Assembly: GCA_937884235.1 (NCBI GenBank)
Contig: CALGBT010000802.1
Span: 1-14,337, forward strand
DNA length: 14,337 nucleotides
DNA from: an uncultured Pseudomonadota bacterium
Lineage (GTDB): Bacteria > Myxococcota_A > UBA9042 > CAIXZC01
Direction of reading: 5' to 3'
Both the position numbers and the translations under genes were made by a program. Each line of letters starts with the position of its first letter. Position 1 is the stretch's first letter. Below are positions 6,396 through 14,337 of this stretch, piece by piece. The notes under the pieces are model-generated. The model was not told the DNA's origin and did no database searches. It was given only the letters and a program-made list of their open reading frames with translations.

Positions 6396-9300
6396 GGCGC
6401 GCCACCCAGTGTCATCTTCATTGACGTACTGGCAGAAACTCTGAGCATTGCAAGTTTGACCGTAGCCGGCCAGGACAGGGCAGACGACACCGCCGCAAAC
6501 CGACGGTCCGGCCGCGGTCTGGGCTGCGGGCGTTACCAGAGGGTAATGCAACATCTCGTCGAGGGAGAGCGGACGGGACATGAGCCGATATGAGTCGCAA
6601 ATGCCGTAGAAGCCCGCTCCTAATTGAAGGTCAACGCCCGGTGCGCTGATGCCCCCGGCATGGGAATCCGTATCCTGCTGAACGACCCCGTCCACGACCA
6701 TGGCCATGCCATCAAGGCCAAAGGTTATGGCCGTTGTGTACAGGGTGTCTGCCAACCAACTGTTGCCGTCACTGAGCAGTTCTATGGTTGCAGAGGTTTC
6801 CTGATCATAGAGGAGAAAGCGGAGTCGTCCCGCAATCTCGGCCACGGAAGTTAGAATGTAGTAGAATCCGTCGTCATTTCCTCCCGACTTCTTCTGCATC
6901 AGAACAGTGTTCTTGGCGAGGGTCTCGTCGATTGTGGCAAAGGGCTTGAAGGCCATTTCCAAAGTCCCTTCCGCGACGTGGAGCCCCGGGCTGTCCGGGA
7001 TGACGGCACCGGTGAGACTCGTATACATTCCCGACCAGTCGGCGCCGGCCCGGAAGCTGGTGGCGCCGGTGAGGGTCCCAGACCGCTTCGCCGTAGTGGA
7101 ATCCACCGCAACAATCGTGGCAGTTTCGTTGAAACGCCACCACCCCTGGTAGCCCAGGCATTCGTTGAGGAGACCGTAGCAGAGCTTGCCGTTGGCCGCG
7201 GTGCGGACCGACGTGAAGGGCAATAGCGCATCGGCATTGCCCCAGGACATTTCGTAGTCTCGGGCGGGGTAGCTGGGACTTTGAGGAGTACCGTCATTTT
7301 CGACCACCGTGTTGGCTAGGAAGCGGAGCGTCGGCATGCCGGGGTGGGCGCGATGGTAGAAGTAGTCGGGGGCTTTCGCCACCCCGTGAATCAGAACCTC
7401 ATCAATTGCCCCGTGGAAGTTCTGCTTCTGTGAAGGCAGTCCCAAGTTGGGGTCGTCCCCCACGACGACGGGACTTTGGGGCGAGTATCTGACCGGCTTG
7501 CCAACGTATTTGGCAGCAGCGATGTACCCGTCAACATAGAGTCGCATTTCGCCACTACCGTAACTGCCCGCGATGTGCAGCCAACGGTCTGTTGCTCCGG
7601 GAGGCAACGGCACCGCCAGCGCCTCATGGACCGGAAGGTCCTCGAAGTAAGTGATGAGGTTCAGGTTGCCTTCATCAACTGTGAGTGCGTAGCCGCCGCC
7701 GTCTGTGTTGCCGACAATCTGATCGCTTGTGGAGGGCGCAGGGTCGTTTGCCGAATACCGAATCCAAGCTTCCAGCGAGAACTGCTGAAGGTCAAAGTCG
7801 GCGCTGTAAGGGGGAAGCACATTGCTGTTCGGGGCAAAGGCCAGGGCCCCGGAAGAGTCACCAAACCGGCCCGTGGTTGGCAGTGCCTTTGTGACCACGC
7901 CGCTGTGTTTTCCTGTGGTATCGCTGCCGTCGCCGTCCAGCTTCCAGTAGCCGACCACCCCACAGAGATCCTCTCGCTCTGTAATCGCCGGAATGTCAGC
8001 GGGGAGCCAGCCGGAGAAGAGTTCCGGACAGGGCGAGTCCGAGTGGGGCCGAGGCCCGATGACGCGGGTTCTCTTGATGGCAGGGAGAACTGGTGGGGGG
8101 TCGCCATCGACTGGGGATTCCACCAGCCGAACGTCGTCAAAATCCGACTGCCCTCCAGGCACCAACGAGGAGCCCCAGGGCATCTGCGCCGCTACATAGG
8201 ACCCGATTTCCTGGGGCGAGAGGGCGCGGTTGAAAACGAGTACCTCATCCACCAACCCGGACCACTCGGAAGTACCGCTGCCGACAAAGTCACCAATTGC
8301 GATGGGCAGGTCCGATGCCAGCGTGCTCAGGGAGTTCACCGTGTCCCGATCGCGCAGTTGACCATTGACGTAGAGAGTCAGACTGTTGGGAGGCTCCAGG
8401 ACCATTGCGACGTGGGACCAAGCATCGTTGTCGGTGAGGCTTGCGTAAGCGACCTCTGCGTGCTGCCCCTGCGCATCATCGAGTTCAGCGGCGAAGGTGC
8501 CGTTCCCCGAGTAGACGCGCCACTGATCGTCCACGACCTGATTGTGGTACTGGCGGCCGACGATGGCGCCGCCGGCAGTGCCCATGGGATGAACCCAGGC
8601 CATGACGGTCAGCAACTCTGGCGTTTCCTGGTCATCGGCAAGGTAGGATTCGATGCGGTTGCTAGCGCTAGCCAGGTCAAGGGCCTGCCCCATGGCTGGC
8701 GACAGCGAGTCGGAAAAATCGATGGAACCGATTGCCACGGGCTGATTGCCGTACAGCGACCGGTCAAGCAACTCTCCGTCAAAGGGCAGATAGAGCACCA
8801 GTGAGTCGTCAATGAGGCCGTTGACCAGGGGCAATTCCACTGGCTCGTGGGTGCGCCGCTCTCCAGCATGGTCGCCAGCTACCGAAAATGCCACGGACCG
8901 CTGCCATGTGAATTCACCATGGTCGCTCAACGCTTCGCAGGCATCGGGACCGTCGATGTCATTATCGTCGGGATTGCCGGGGTCGTATGCCAGGGGACAG
9001 AGGTCATCTTCCACCATGCCGTCGTGGTCGTAGTCCTCTAGTAGTCCGCAAACATCTCCCCAGCCGTCGCCATTGGCATCGGTCTGGTCGGGATTGGCCG
9101 TCTCGGGGCAGTTGTCCAGCACAGTGGCGATGCCGTCGCCGTCACTATCATCCTGGTCGGGGTTAGGGTCCATGGGTGCGTTGTCGTCACACAAGTGGAG
9201 TTGTCCAGCGAGGCACGGTGTGTCCCCCACCACTCCCGAGAAATCACCATCGTCGAGGATGCCGTCGCCGTCGGTATCGGTATATGCCCAGTTACTTGTG

Positions 9301-12300
9301 GATGGCTCGGGGGTCAGCATGGGATAGTGGAGGAACTCGTCACTGGTCAATGCCCGGTTCATGATGCGGAAGGAGTCGAGCAGGCCGTTGAAATACTCCT
9401 CGTACTCAAGGAAGGCGCCCAGGGTCAGATCCACGCCATCGCCCTTGATGCCGCCGGTGTGCTCAGCCTTGTTGTCGGCTTGTTCGGCACCATCAACAAA
9501 TTGATAGAGTCCACCTTTGCCTAACGTGACGGCCGTGGTGTGCCACTGGCCGGTTGACCACTGCGCTGAGTCGCTCTCGATGGCCTGCTGCTCAAGTCCG
9601 GGGGGCTCTACGGCGAAGCGGAGCGCTCCGGACGTATGGAAGATGTTCCAGATGTAGTCGTCCTTGTTGTTGGGCAGGGCTTTCCCCGCCAGAAACTGGT
9701 TGGTTGGCGTTTCGCCGTCGACATCCAATCCCAAAGCGAACGCGGCCTCCAGGGTAGCGTTGGAATGGTAGAGCCCCTCGTTGTCACCGATGAGCACGTA
9801 TGCCGGCGAGAAGTTGTTGGCAAAGGCCAGTCCCTCGATGCCTGGTGCCCAGGAGTTTGCCCCCATGTAGGTGCCGTTCATCTTGTTGGTGGAGTTGTCA
9901 ACTGCAGTCGTCCCACGCCCCTCATTAAGGCGCCACCATGCAGCGTATCCGTGGCAGGTGCTCAGGAGTCCGTGGCAGGGCGCAGTCCCTTCCGTGGGAT
10001 GGGGCACCATAGGCACAACCATGTGGGCCTGGTCGTCGCCCCAGTGGAGCTTATACCCTCTTGCCGGGTAGCTGGGCGTTTCTTCGGTGCCTTGATTCTC
10101 CACGACGCTGTTGGCGAGGAAACGCAGGGTCGGCACGCCGGGATTGGCACGGTTGTAGATGTAGTCCGGGGATTTGGCGACCGCGTGGAGGAGGACATCA
10201 TCGAGAGCGCCATCAAGATGATCTGTGACATCACTGAAGTTGTAGTACTTGCCGAAGAACCAGTTCTTGGGATCGCAGTTGAAGAGTCCAGGGGCGTTCG
10301 TTTTGTCGACGAGTTCGCCGTCCAAATAGAGACGGGTCTCAGACTCATTGAAGGTCAGTGCAGCATGGTGCCAGGAGCCGGGAGATACGGTGCCGCCGAC
10401 AAGGTAGAAGAACGCTCCACTCTTGATCAAATAGCCCCGCAACTCTCCACTGCTGAGTACCGTTAAGCCAATATTAGTGTATTTGTTGCCAGCTGGCTTG
10501 GTGAGTAGAGTCTGAGTTGTGCCGATACTCGACAGGGAGAACCAGGTTTCCAAAGTCCCCGCTGTATCGGGGCAGAGGGAACCACTGCCGGGGATGACAA
10601 CATAGCTCTCATCTTCTGCCGAAAAGGCCAGAGCCTGCTCCTGGCGACCAAAACGTCCCCGATGAACCTTGACGTTGCTTGCGCTACCATCGAAATCCCC
10701 AACTACGTCCACCGCATCGTTATCCAATGGCCAATAGGCCATGACGCCGCACAGGTCTTCGCGATCGGCAATGCCGGGAATGGTATCGACGGGGACTTCC
10801 TCCCCGTATGGGCAGGGGGTATCAGAATGGGGCCGGGGGCCGATGATGCGAGCCCGCTTGACGACCTCACCAGTATCCTCTGGGTCGCCGGGGCCGGGAG
10901 TCTCAGTCAGTCGCAGGTCGTCGAAGTCGGCCTGTGCGCCTGGCACAATTGGCGTGGCGAAAGGCCGAGAAGACGATACGTATGTGGCAATCTCATGGTG
11001 GGACCAAGGGCGGCTGGCGACAATCACTTCGTCCAGTGCTCCATTGAACGGTCCGTCAGGGTTGGCACAGTGTTCGGTGTAGTCAGGATGATTCCCCAAC
11101 AAGACCGGCCCAGACCCAGCTTTGACTGACCCGGAGGGGTCTTCCCAGGTGTTCGTCTCAAGAGGATGTGTGCTCGCCAACTGGCCGTCCACGTATAGCA
11201 GGAGGTCCGTCCTATCCCAGGTGCAAGCCAGATGCCTGTATGTTCCAGTGGAAATCGGACCGTCCCACATGATGGCGTAGAATTCATACGTATTTCCTGG
11301 ACGGAAGATGTTGCACATCACCACACCCTCAAAGCCAGGGCGGGACCCCACCGCGATGCGGGGACCGATCTTGTGGGCAGGACCACGACCGATCACATTC
11401 ATCCAACTGTAGTCTTCGCAATAACTGTCGAGACCATCGACTCGTACCCATGCGGCCAGCGTGAACTGCTGATGTGGGATGGCGAATCCGTCGGGCAATT
11501 CCACAAAGTCGTCCTGGCCATCGAAGTCCAGTGCGCCGTCCTCATCGCCAAACGCCCCTTCCGAGTTCAACGCACCCGAAATGGTCCCATGGGCCTCGTG
11601 CCCGGAGTAGTCCAGAGCCTGACCGTCATCAAAGGTCCAGTAGCCCACCACAGAATCATCCATGATCCCGCTGACCAACGGCAATTCCACGGGCTCATGA
11701 GTGCGTCTCGCAGTGGCCGTCGAGCCGTCTACGTCCAAGTCAACTGCCACCGAGTACTGGAATTGCCCGTGGAGCGAGAGAGGTTCGCAGGCATCCGGGC
11801 CAGCAATACCGTTGACATCCGGATTGCCCGGGTCGAAGGCGTAGGGGCAGAGGTCGTCATCTTTGATGGCGCCGTCGTGGTCGTAATCGAATTGAGCACC
11901 ACAGTTCTCTTCATCGAAGAGACCGGGAAGGCACTCGCCAGCCGAGCACGTATCGTTGAGGGTGCACTCATCCTCATCGGTACAGGCGAGGGCATCGTTG
12001 GGCAGGAACTGGCAGCCGGCGGCATTGTCGCAGATGTTGTCGGTGCAGGGATTGGCGTCGTCGCAAGACTCGTCGTTGGGGAGGTACTGGCAGCCCAACT
12101 CAGCATCGCAGGAATCATCGGTGCAATCGACCTGGTCGTCGCATACTGGTGCGTCACCGGGGATGCACTCGCCCTCAACGCAGCTTTCGAGACCGTCGCA
12201 GGCATCTTCATTGGAACAGTCATTGTCATCATTGCTGACGAACAGGCAGCCCGATTCGGGGGCGCACGTGTCATCGGTGCAAGTGTTTTCATCGTCGCAG

Positions 12301-13337
12301 ACGAGAGCGACACCTGGTTCACACAGCCCGTTCACGCAGCTATCTTCCAGCGTGCAGGCATTGCCGTCGTCGCAGGCCCCGCCAACTGAAACGACTACGC
12401 AGCCTGTGTCTGCGTTACAGTTCTCAGCGGTGCAGACGTTGCCGTCGTCGCACAGGCCGTCGTTGGGCGTGAACTGGCAGCCGATTCCGGAAGTACAGAA
12501 GTCCTGAGTGCAATCGATATCGTCGTTGCAAGTCTTGGGCGGGCCGGCAATGCAGGAGCCACTAGCGCAGGTGTCGCCTGTGGTGCACGGTTCGTTGTCG
12601 TCGCACGGCAGGCCGTTGTTCTGGAAGATGCAGCCCAGGTCAGCGTCGCAGAGGTCCGTGGTGCAAGGGTTCTCATCACCACACAACTCGTCATGAGTTG
12701 CGTTGATGCATTGGCCATCCTCGTCGCAGGGGCCGGTGTCAGTACAGGACCAACCGTCGTCACATTCTTCCAGGTCGTCATCAAGCCAGCAGCTACCGCC
12801 ACATCCGTCGTCGCCACACTCCCGTCCCTCGCAGTTCGCTTCGCAACAAGCTTCTTCAAAGCAGATGGCCATCTCGCTGCAGCAAGTCCCCCCACATTTC
12901 TCGTGCTCGCACAGGCAGGTGAAGTCCGGCTTGCAACCGCCAAAGTCACCACAAGTGCCGCACTCACCACCGCAGCCGTCGTCACCGCATTCTTTGCCGT
13001 CGCAGTCTGGCGTGCAGACTTCAATCTCGCCGAGGTCGGCAGTGTCGTTCACATCTTCAATCAAAGTATCTGCTGCGTCGACTAGGTCCACGCCGAGCAT
13101 GTCGGCCACATCTGGCGTGTCTAGGAGAGGCACGTCCGTGATATCTGCGGCATCCGCAACGTCCAGGTCGCCCCCTGTCAGTTCATGAATTGGCACGTCG
13201 CCAATCGGGAGGTCACTGACAACTTCCACGATGCGGCCATCCTTGACGTCGGTGGCCCCCTGAAAAGAAAACTCAGCGGGCTGAAGGCAGGACGTGACAA
13301 GCAGCATTGCAATTAGGAGTAGAATCGCTCTATGCAT
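5643..13337 (-). CDS. Giant surface lipoprotein: Cys-rich repeats, six LamG-like domains, FGE-sulfatase-like domain
   Basis: The 2564-residue product starts at ATG 13337 with a GGAG ribosome site seven bases upstream. Residues 1-17 are a lipoprotein signal with lipobox VTSC (C17); position +2 is Leu, so outer-membrane sorting is plausible. An Asp/Val/Ala-rich linker (18-107) leads to a region with 64 Cys (108-479), including two CGDDGCGG motifs and 11 four-Cys units of the CDDxxxC type. Two related halves follow, offset by 951 residues from a DYDHDG motif at 484 and 1435. Each has three predicted LamG-like beta-sandwiches, starting near W567, W869, W1134 and Y1516, W1798, W2066. Thrombospondin-type-3-like calcium loops lie between them (about 1354-1435). 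The end (about 2315-2564) is an FGE-sulfatase-like domain with GRLPTEAEWEY, GNVWEWV and RGGSF. The true FGE catalytic cysteine pair is not seen, so a binding rather than oxidase role is likely. A surface adhesin or glycan binder is inferred from these folds; the ligand is unknown. Confidence 0.92.
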   Translation of the reverse strand: MHRAILLLIAMLLVTSCLQPAEFSFQGATDVKDGRIVEVVSDLPIGDVPIHELTGGDLDVADAADITDVPLLDTPDVADMLGVDLVDAADTLIEDVNDTADLGEIEVCTPDCDGKECGDDGCGGECGTCGDFGGCKPDFTCLCEHEKCGGTCCSEMAICFEEACCEANCEGRECGDDGCGGSCWLDDDLEECDDGWSCTDTGPCDEDGQCINATHDELCGDENPCTTDLCDADLGCIFQNNGLPCDDNEPCTTGDTCASGSCIAGPPKTCNDDIDCTQDFCTSGIGCQFTPNDGLCDDGNVCTAENCNADTGCVVVSVGGACDDGNACTLEDSCVNGLCEPGVALVCDDENTCTDDTCAPESGCLFVSNDDNDCSNEDACDGLESCVEGECIPGDAPVCDDQVDCTDDSCDAELGCQYLPNDESCDDANPCTDNICDNAAGCQFLPNDALACTDEDECTLNDTCSAGECLPGLFDEENCGAQFDYDHDGAIKDDDLCPYAFDPGNPDVNGIAGPDACEPLSLHGQFQYSVAVDLDVDGSTATARRTHEPVELPLVSGIMDDSVVGYWTFDDGQALDYSGHEAHGTISGALNSEGAFGDEDGALDFDGQDDFVELPDGFAIPHQQFTLAAWVRVDGLDSYCEDYSWMNVIGRGPAHKIGPRIAVGSRPGFEGVVMCNIFRPGNTYEFYAIMWDGPISTGTYRHLACTWDRTDLLLYVDGQLASTHPLETNTWEDPSGSVKAGSGPVLLGNHPDYTEHCANPDGPFNGALDEVIVASRPWSHHEIATYVSSSRPFATPIVPGAQADFDDLRLTETPGPGDPEDTGEVVKRARIIGPRPHSDTPCPYGEEVPVDTIPGIADREDLCGVMAYWPLDNDAVDVVGDFDGSASNVKVHRGRFGRQEQALAFSAEDESYVVIPGSGSLCPDTAGTLETWFSLSSIGTTQTLLTKPAGNKYTNIGLTVLSSGELRGYLIKSGAFFYLVGGTVSPGSWHHAALTFNESETRLYLDGELVDKTNAPGLFNCDPKNWFFGKYYNFSDVTDHLDGALDDVLLHAVAKSPDYIYNRANPGVPTLRFLANSVVENQGTEETPSYPARGYKLHWGDDQAHMVVPMVPHPTEGTAPCHGLLSTCHGYAAWWRLNEGRGTTAVDNSTNKMNGTYMGANSWAPGIEGLAFANNFSPAYVLIGDNEGLYHSNATLEAAFALGLDVDGETPTNQFLAGKALPNNKDDYIWNIFHTSGALRFAVEPPGLEQQAIESDSAQWSTGQWHTTAVTLGKGGLYQFVDGAEQADNKAEHTGGIKGDGVDLTLGAFLEYEEYFNGLLDSFRIMNRALTSDEFLHYPMLTPEPSTSNWAYTDTDGDGILDDGDFSGVVGDTPCLAGQLHLCDDNAPMDPNPDQDDSDGDGIATVLDNCPETANPDQTDANGDGWGDVCGLLEDYDHDGMVEDDLCPLAYDPGNPDDNDIDGPDACEALSDHGEFTWQRSVAFSVAGDHAGERRTHEPVELPLVNGLIDDSLVLYLPFDGELLDRSLYGNQPVAIGSIDFSDSLSPAMGQALDLASASNRIESYLADDQETPELLTVMAWVHPMGTAGGAIVGRQYHNQVVDDQWRVYSGNGTFAAELDDAQGQHAEVAYASLTDNDAWSHVAMVLEPPNSLTLYVNGQLRDRDTVNSLSTLASDLPIAIGDFVGSGTSEWSGLVDEVLVFNRALSPQEIGSYVAAQMPWGSSLVPGGQSDFDDVRLVESPVDGDPPPVLPAIKRTRVIGPRPHSDSPCPELFSGWLPADIPAITEREDLCGVVGYWKLDGDGSDTTGKHSGVVTKALPTTGRFGDSSGALAFAPNSNVLPPYSADFDLQQFSLEAWIRYSANDPAPSTSDQIVGNTDGGGYALTVDEGNLNLITYFEDLPVHEALAVPLPPGATDRWLHIAGSYGSGEMRLYVDGYIAAAKYVGKPVRYSPQSPVVVGDDPNLGLPSQKQNFHGAIDEVLIHGVAKAPDYFYHRAHPGMPTLRFLANTVVENDGTPQSPSYPARDYEMSWGNADALLPFTSVRTAANGKLCYGLLNECLGYQGWWRFNETATIVAVDSTTAKRSGTLTGATSFRAGADWSGMYTSLTGAVIPDSPGLHVAEGTLEMAFKPFATIDETLAKNTVLMQKKSGGNDDGFYYILTSVAEIAGRLRFLLYDQETSATIELLSDGNSWLADTLYTTAITFGLDGMAMVVDGVVQQDTDSHAGGISAPGVDLQLGAGFYGICDSYRLMSRPLSLDEMLHYPLVTPAAQTAAGPSVCGGVVCPVLAGYGQTCNAQSFCQYVNEDDTGWRAFDIWIWVPPGTYAMGDKNNLVDADDELPEHPVSQGGFFIARYEAPVVAYEACVADNATCAMAAAADWDGAGWGTNKSLKGQVAHPQNGLSWTQAGTFCQWLAPGGRLPTEAEWEYAASGPLARTYPWGNTPAPSCDHDMVVFSPTQSTPDYGCGSGGTHPVHTFATGYSWCGAAHMAGNVWEWVADWYHEDYSGAPTDGSAWEEPAGTERVLRGGSFADGGAELRGSNRASADPNKRAAHVGVRCVRPAP
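6540..9035 (-). repeat. Second copy of the three-LamG module (residues about 1435-2266)
   Basis: It starts at DYDHDGMVEDDLCP and shares with the first copy, in the same order, RTHEPVELPLV, IGPRPHSDSPCP, EREDLCG, PTLRFLANTVVEN, SYPAR and HYPLVTP. LamG-like folds begin near residues 1516, 1798 and 2066. Shared motifs between the folds as well as inside them show that the whole module, not single domains, was duplicated. Confidence 0.85.
9036..9280 (-). other. Thrombospondin type 3-like calcium-loop linker in the lipoprotein
   Basis: Residues of about 1354-1434 carry DTDGDGILDDGD, DSDGDGIATVLDNCP and DANGDGWGDVCG, the spacing of Asp residues and Cys typical of type 3 repeats that bind calcium and stiffen extracellular stalks. 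It lies between the two LamG modules and runs into the DYDHDG loop of the second one. Confidence 0.8.
9305..11888 (-). repeat. First copy of the three-LamG module (residues about 484-1345)
   Basis: It starts at DYDHDGAIKDDDLCP and contains LamG-like folds beginning near W567, W869 and W1134. Marker strings match the second copy: RTHEPVELPLV, IGPRPHSDTPCP, REDLCG, PTLRFLANSVVEN, SYPAR and HYPMLTP. The offset to the second copy is 951 residues (2853 bp). The DNA is diverged but short near-identical stretches remain, for example around 11687-11712 and 8830-8855. Confidence 0.85.
11931..12764 (-). repeat. Array of 11 four-cysteine units in the lipoprotein
   Basis: Residues 192-469 contain 11 consecutive units of about 25 residues on the plan C-[DG]-[DE]-x3-C-T-x-D-x-C-x4-G-C. 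Every unit keeps four Cys, so the array holds 44. This resembles the Cys-rich, Dickkopf-like repeats frequent in large deltaproteobacterial surface proteins. Full disulfide pairing and a rod-like stalk near the membrane anchor are inferred. Confidence 0.85.
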
Positions 13338-13343
13338 CAGCAG

Positions 13344-13350
13344 TCTCCGC
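13344..13350 (-). promoter_or_regulatory. Ribosome binding site of the lipoprotein gene
   Basis: On the minus strand GCGGAGA lies just before the start, with GGAG seven bases from the ATG at 13337. It supports this start, which also gives a complete lipoprotein signal. Confidence 0.65.
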
Positions 13351-13384
13351 TGGAATCGCGCAGCTAGTGTCTTTCAGTCTCGGA

Positions 13385-13413
13385 ACAATAGCGCATAGCG
13401 GGCGCGGGCGCAA
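13385..13413 (-). promoter_or_regulatory. Weak sigma-70-like promoter candidate for the lipoprotein gene
   Basis: On the minus strand TTGCGC and TATTGT are separated by 17 bases, matching the -35 box at three of six and the -10 box at four of six positions. It would give a leader of about 40 nt. The match is weak in GC-rich DNA and could be chance. Confidence 0.25.
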
Positions 13414-13446
13414 GGCAGCGCTTGGGCGAGGCATCCGCACTGTGCC

Positions 13447-13494
13447 CCCCAAAGTGTCGCCCTGAGCGCAGCGTAGCGGAGTCGAAGGGTCTCC
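13447..13494 (+). repeat. 48-bp direct repeat, copy 1 (dispersed-repeat type)
   Basis: These 48 bases are identical to 13522-13569. The core runs from CCCTGAGCGCAGCG to GAGTCGAAGGG, with short complementary ends CCCT/AGGG and inner CGC/GCG arms. From memory, very similar elements occur in many copies in environmental bacterial genomes; I could not search for this. Confidence 0.85.
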
Positions 13495-13521
13495 TGTGAG
13501 CACCGAGGCAATTGCGCTGTT

Positions 13522-13569
13522 CCCCAAAGTGTCGCCCTGAGCGCAGCGTAGCGGAGTCGAAGGGTCTCC
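13522..13569 (+). repeat. 48-bp direct repeat, copy 2
   Basis: It matches copy 1 at all 48 positions, with a start-to-start distance of 75 bp and 27 unrelated bases between. Similarity breaks off sharply on the left; on the right it fades through a short GTG/CACC-containing stretch. Read on the minus strand in one frame, both copies give GDPSTPLRCAQGDTLG. Confidence 0.85.
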
Positions 13570-14011
13570 GTGCACCACCCGTGCTTTTGTTTTTGCGCGC
13601 CTGGGCACGCGAGAGATGGGCCGAGTCGTGACTATGTCACCCCTCGCAGCAGCAACCATCAGCCCCATCCCCACCCACAACCGCCAGCGCATAAGCAACG
13701 CTCCTGCGGTCACCCTGCGGAGCGAGGCAATGCCGTTGCCCTTGCCGAGGCCCATCTCGAGCGAGTCGCAGGGCAACACCACGTCAAACGCTGCTCCCGC
13801 AGTTCGCACCACCCAGCCCTCGTCATCCGACGGCCGCCGCAGGCGGCGAGGGACCTTTGCGGCCCGGCTGTGCCGAGTTGTTGCGCACCACCCGAGCCGT
13901 TGTCGTGCTCCTTTGCTCCGGCCTCCCGCCTGCCTCTCCGTCTGATCAGCACCACCCGATCCCCGGCAGCATCGCACCTGGCCACGGCCCATCGTACCGC
14001 CGGGGCTGTAG

Positions 14012-14045
14012 TGGACCACACTGGACCACGCTGGACCACGCTGGA
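14012..14045. repeat. 10-bp tandem repeat, about 3.5 copies
   Basis: The unit TGGACCACGC occurs three times in a row, the first copy with one difference (CACAC), followed by a half unit TGGAC. It lies in the gene-free region; no function can be assigned. Confidence 0.8.
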
Positions 14046-14337
14046 CGGAATGAGCGGCAAGACGTGCGCTAGCGTGGCGAGGCTGGGTGGGGCGGTGACG
14101 GCGGCTGACGTAGTGTTGTTCCACTGTCGCCCTCCGGGGCGGTGCATTCGCACGACCTTCCCGTATCACCCACGCCGTTGCTCAGTCGAAATGACATTGC
14201 CAGCTACTTGGTTTTCTTCGTTCCGTCTGCGTTAAAGCGCTGAGCGAATAGCACGTTGCCGATTCCGGCAGGATTGGGGCTGGTCCCCCTCTCTGCCAAT
14301 AAAGAGTGAGACACCTGGGTGAAGTAGTTTAGAGTAG

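Larger units (their letters stand above)
13338..14337. other. About 1 kb without a convincing gene
   Basis: It contains the lipoprotein's upstream region, the duplicated 48-bp element, two tight GC palindromes (13833-13847, GCCGCC-GCA-GGCGGC; 14128-14141, CGCCC-TCCG-GGGCG) and a 10-bp tandem repeat. Open frames exist on both strands, the longest being 279 codons on the minus strand (14169 to 13330), but they overlap each other, are rich in Arg, Pro and Ser, run through the repeats and show no domain. The last 100 bases show no gene, tRNA or promoter that I can support. Confidence 0.6.

Noticed and set aside
7476..8804. 442-codon open frame on the plus strand
   Set aside because: It lies entirely antisense to the lipoprotein gene, whose domains cover this stretch in full. 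No domain, signal or ribosome site supports it; GC-rich codon periodicity on the opposite strand explains it.
9636..10466. 276-codon open frame on the plus strand
   Set aside because: It is antisense to LamG-like folds 2 and 3 and has no recognisable feature of its own.
11232..12389. 385-codon open frame on the plus strand
   Set aside because: It is antisense to the Cys-rich array and first LamG-like fold. Its Val/Ile/Ala-rich translation comes from the complement of regular GAC/TGC codons and mimics a membrane protein.
13447..13569. CRISPR array
   Set aside because: There are only two repeat copies with a single 27-bp spacer, the 48-bp unit resembles a dispersed repeat, and no cas gene is present.
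14128..14141. Intrinsic terminator at the GC hairpin
   Set aside because: The stem CGCCC/GGGCG is perfect but no T-tract follows on either strand and no gene ends nearby.
13570..14235. 221-codon open frame on the plus strand
   Set aside because: The Arg/Pro/Ser/His-rich translation has no domain, and competing frames are open on both strands of the same stretch.

Overview
The window looks like a piece of a GC-rich chromosome from a predatory or social-type deltaproteobacterial lineage (Myxococcota, Bradymonadia or a relative). This is inferred from three traits: a Hanks-type serine/threonine kinase with a C-terminal membrane segment, a secreted VIT-VWA protein, and a giant lipoprotein with an Asp/Val-rich linker, a cysteine-rich CDDxxxC repeat array, LamG-like domains and a C-terminal FGE-sulfatase-like domain. 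No 16S rRNA, tRNA or universal marker is present, so taxonomy is not proven.

Layout from left to right. Bases 3-1058 (+) hold the 3' part of a gene whose start lies outside the window; it encodes four tandem repeats of about 80 residues, each with two cysteines, in a family I do not recognise. Bases 1059-1241 are a regulatory gap with a perfect sigma-54 (-24/-12) promoter match and an upstream dyad. Bases 1242-3671 (+) encode an exported VIT-VWA protein with an intact MIDAS site. Bases 3732-5615 (+) encode a membrane serine/threonine kinase with an N-terminal zinc ribbon, all main catalytic residues, one membrane segment and a TolA-like Ala/Lys/Glu helical arm ending in two copies of a nine-residue motif. 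These two genes are 60 bp apart and probably co-transcribed. Bases 5643-13337 (-) encode a 2564-residue lipoprotein convergent with the kinase. Bases 13338-14337 hold no convincing gene but contain a perfectly duplicated 48-bp element, GC-rich palindromes and a 10-bp tandem repeat.

How the parts may work together (inference): every recognisable product belongs to the cell envelope. The VIT-VWA protein is exported and could bind a partner through its metal site. The kinase could sense envelope state with its periplasmic arm and signal into the cytoplasm. The lipoprotein, with six predicted LamG-like folds plus a C-type-lectin-like FGE fold, looks like a large surface adhesin or glycan binder. 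The kinase and the VIT-VWA protein form the most likely functional pair, under probable sigma-54 control. No defence system, CRISPR array, transposase or phage gene was seen.
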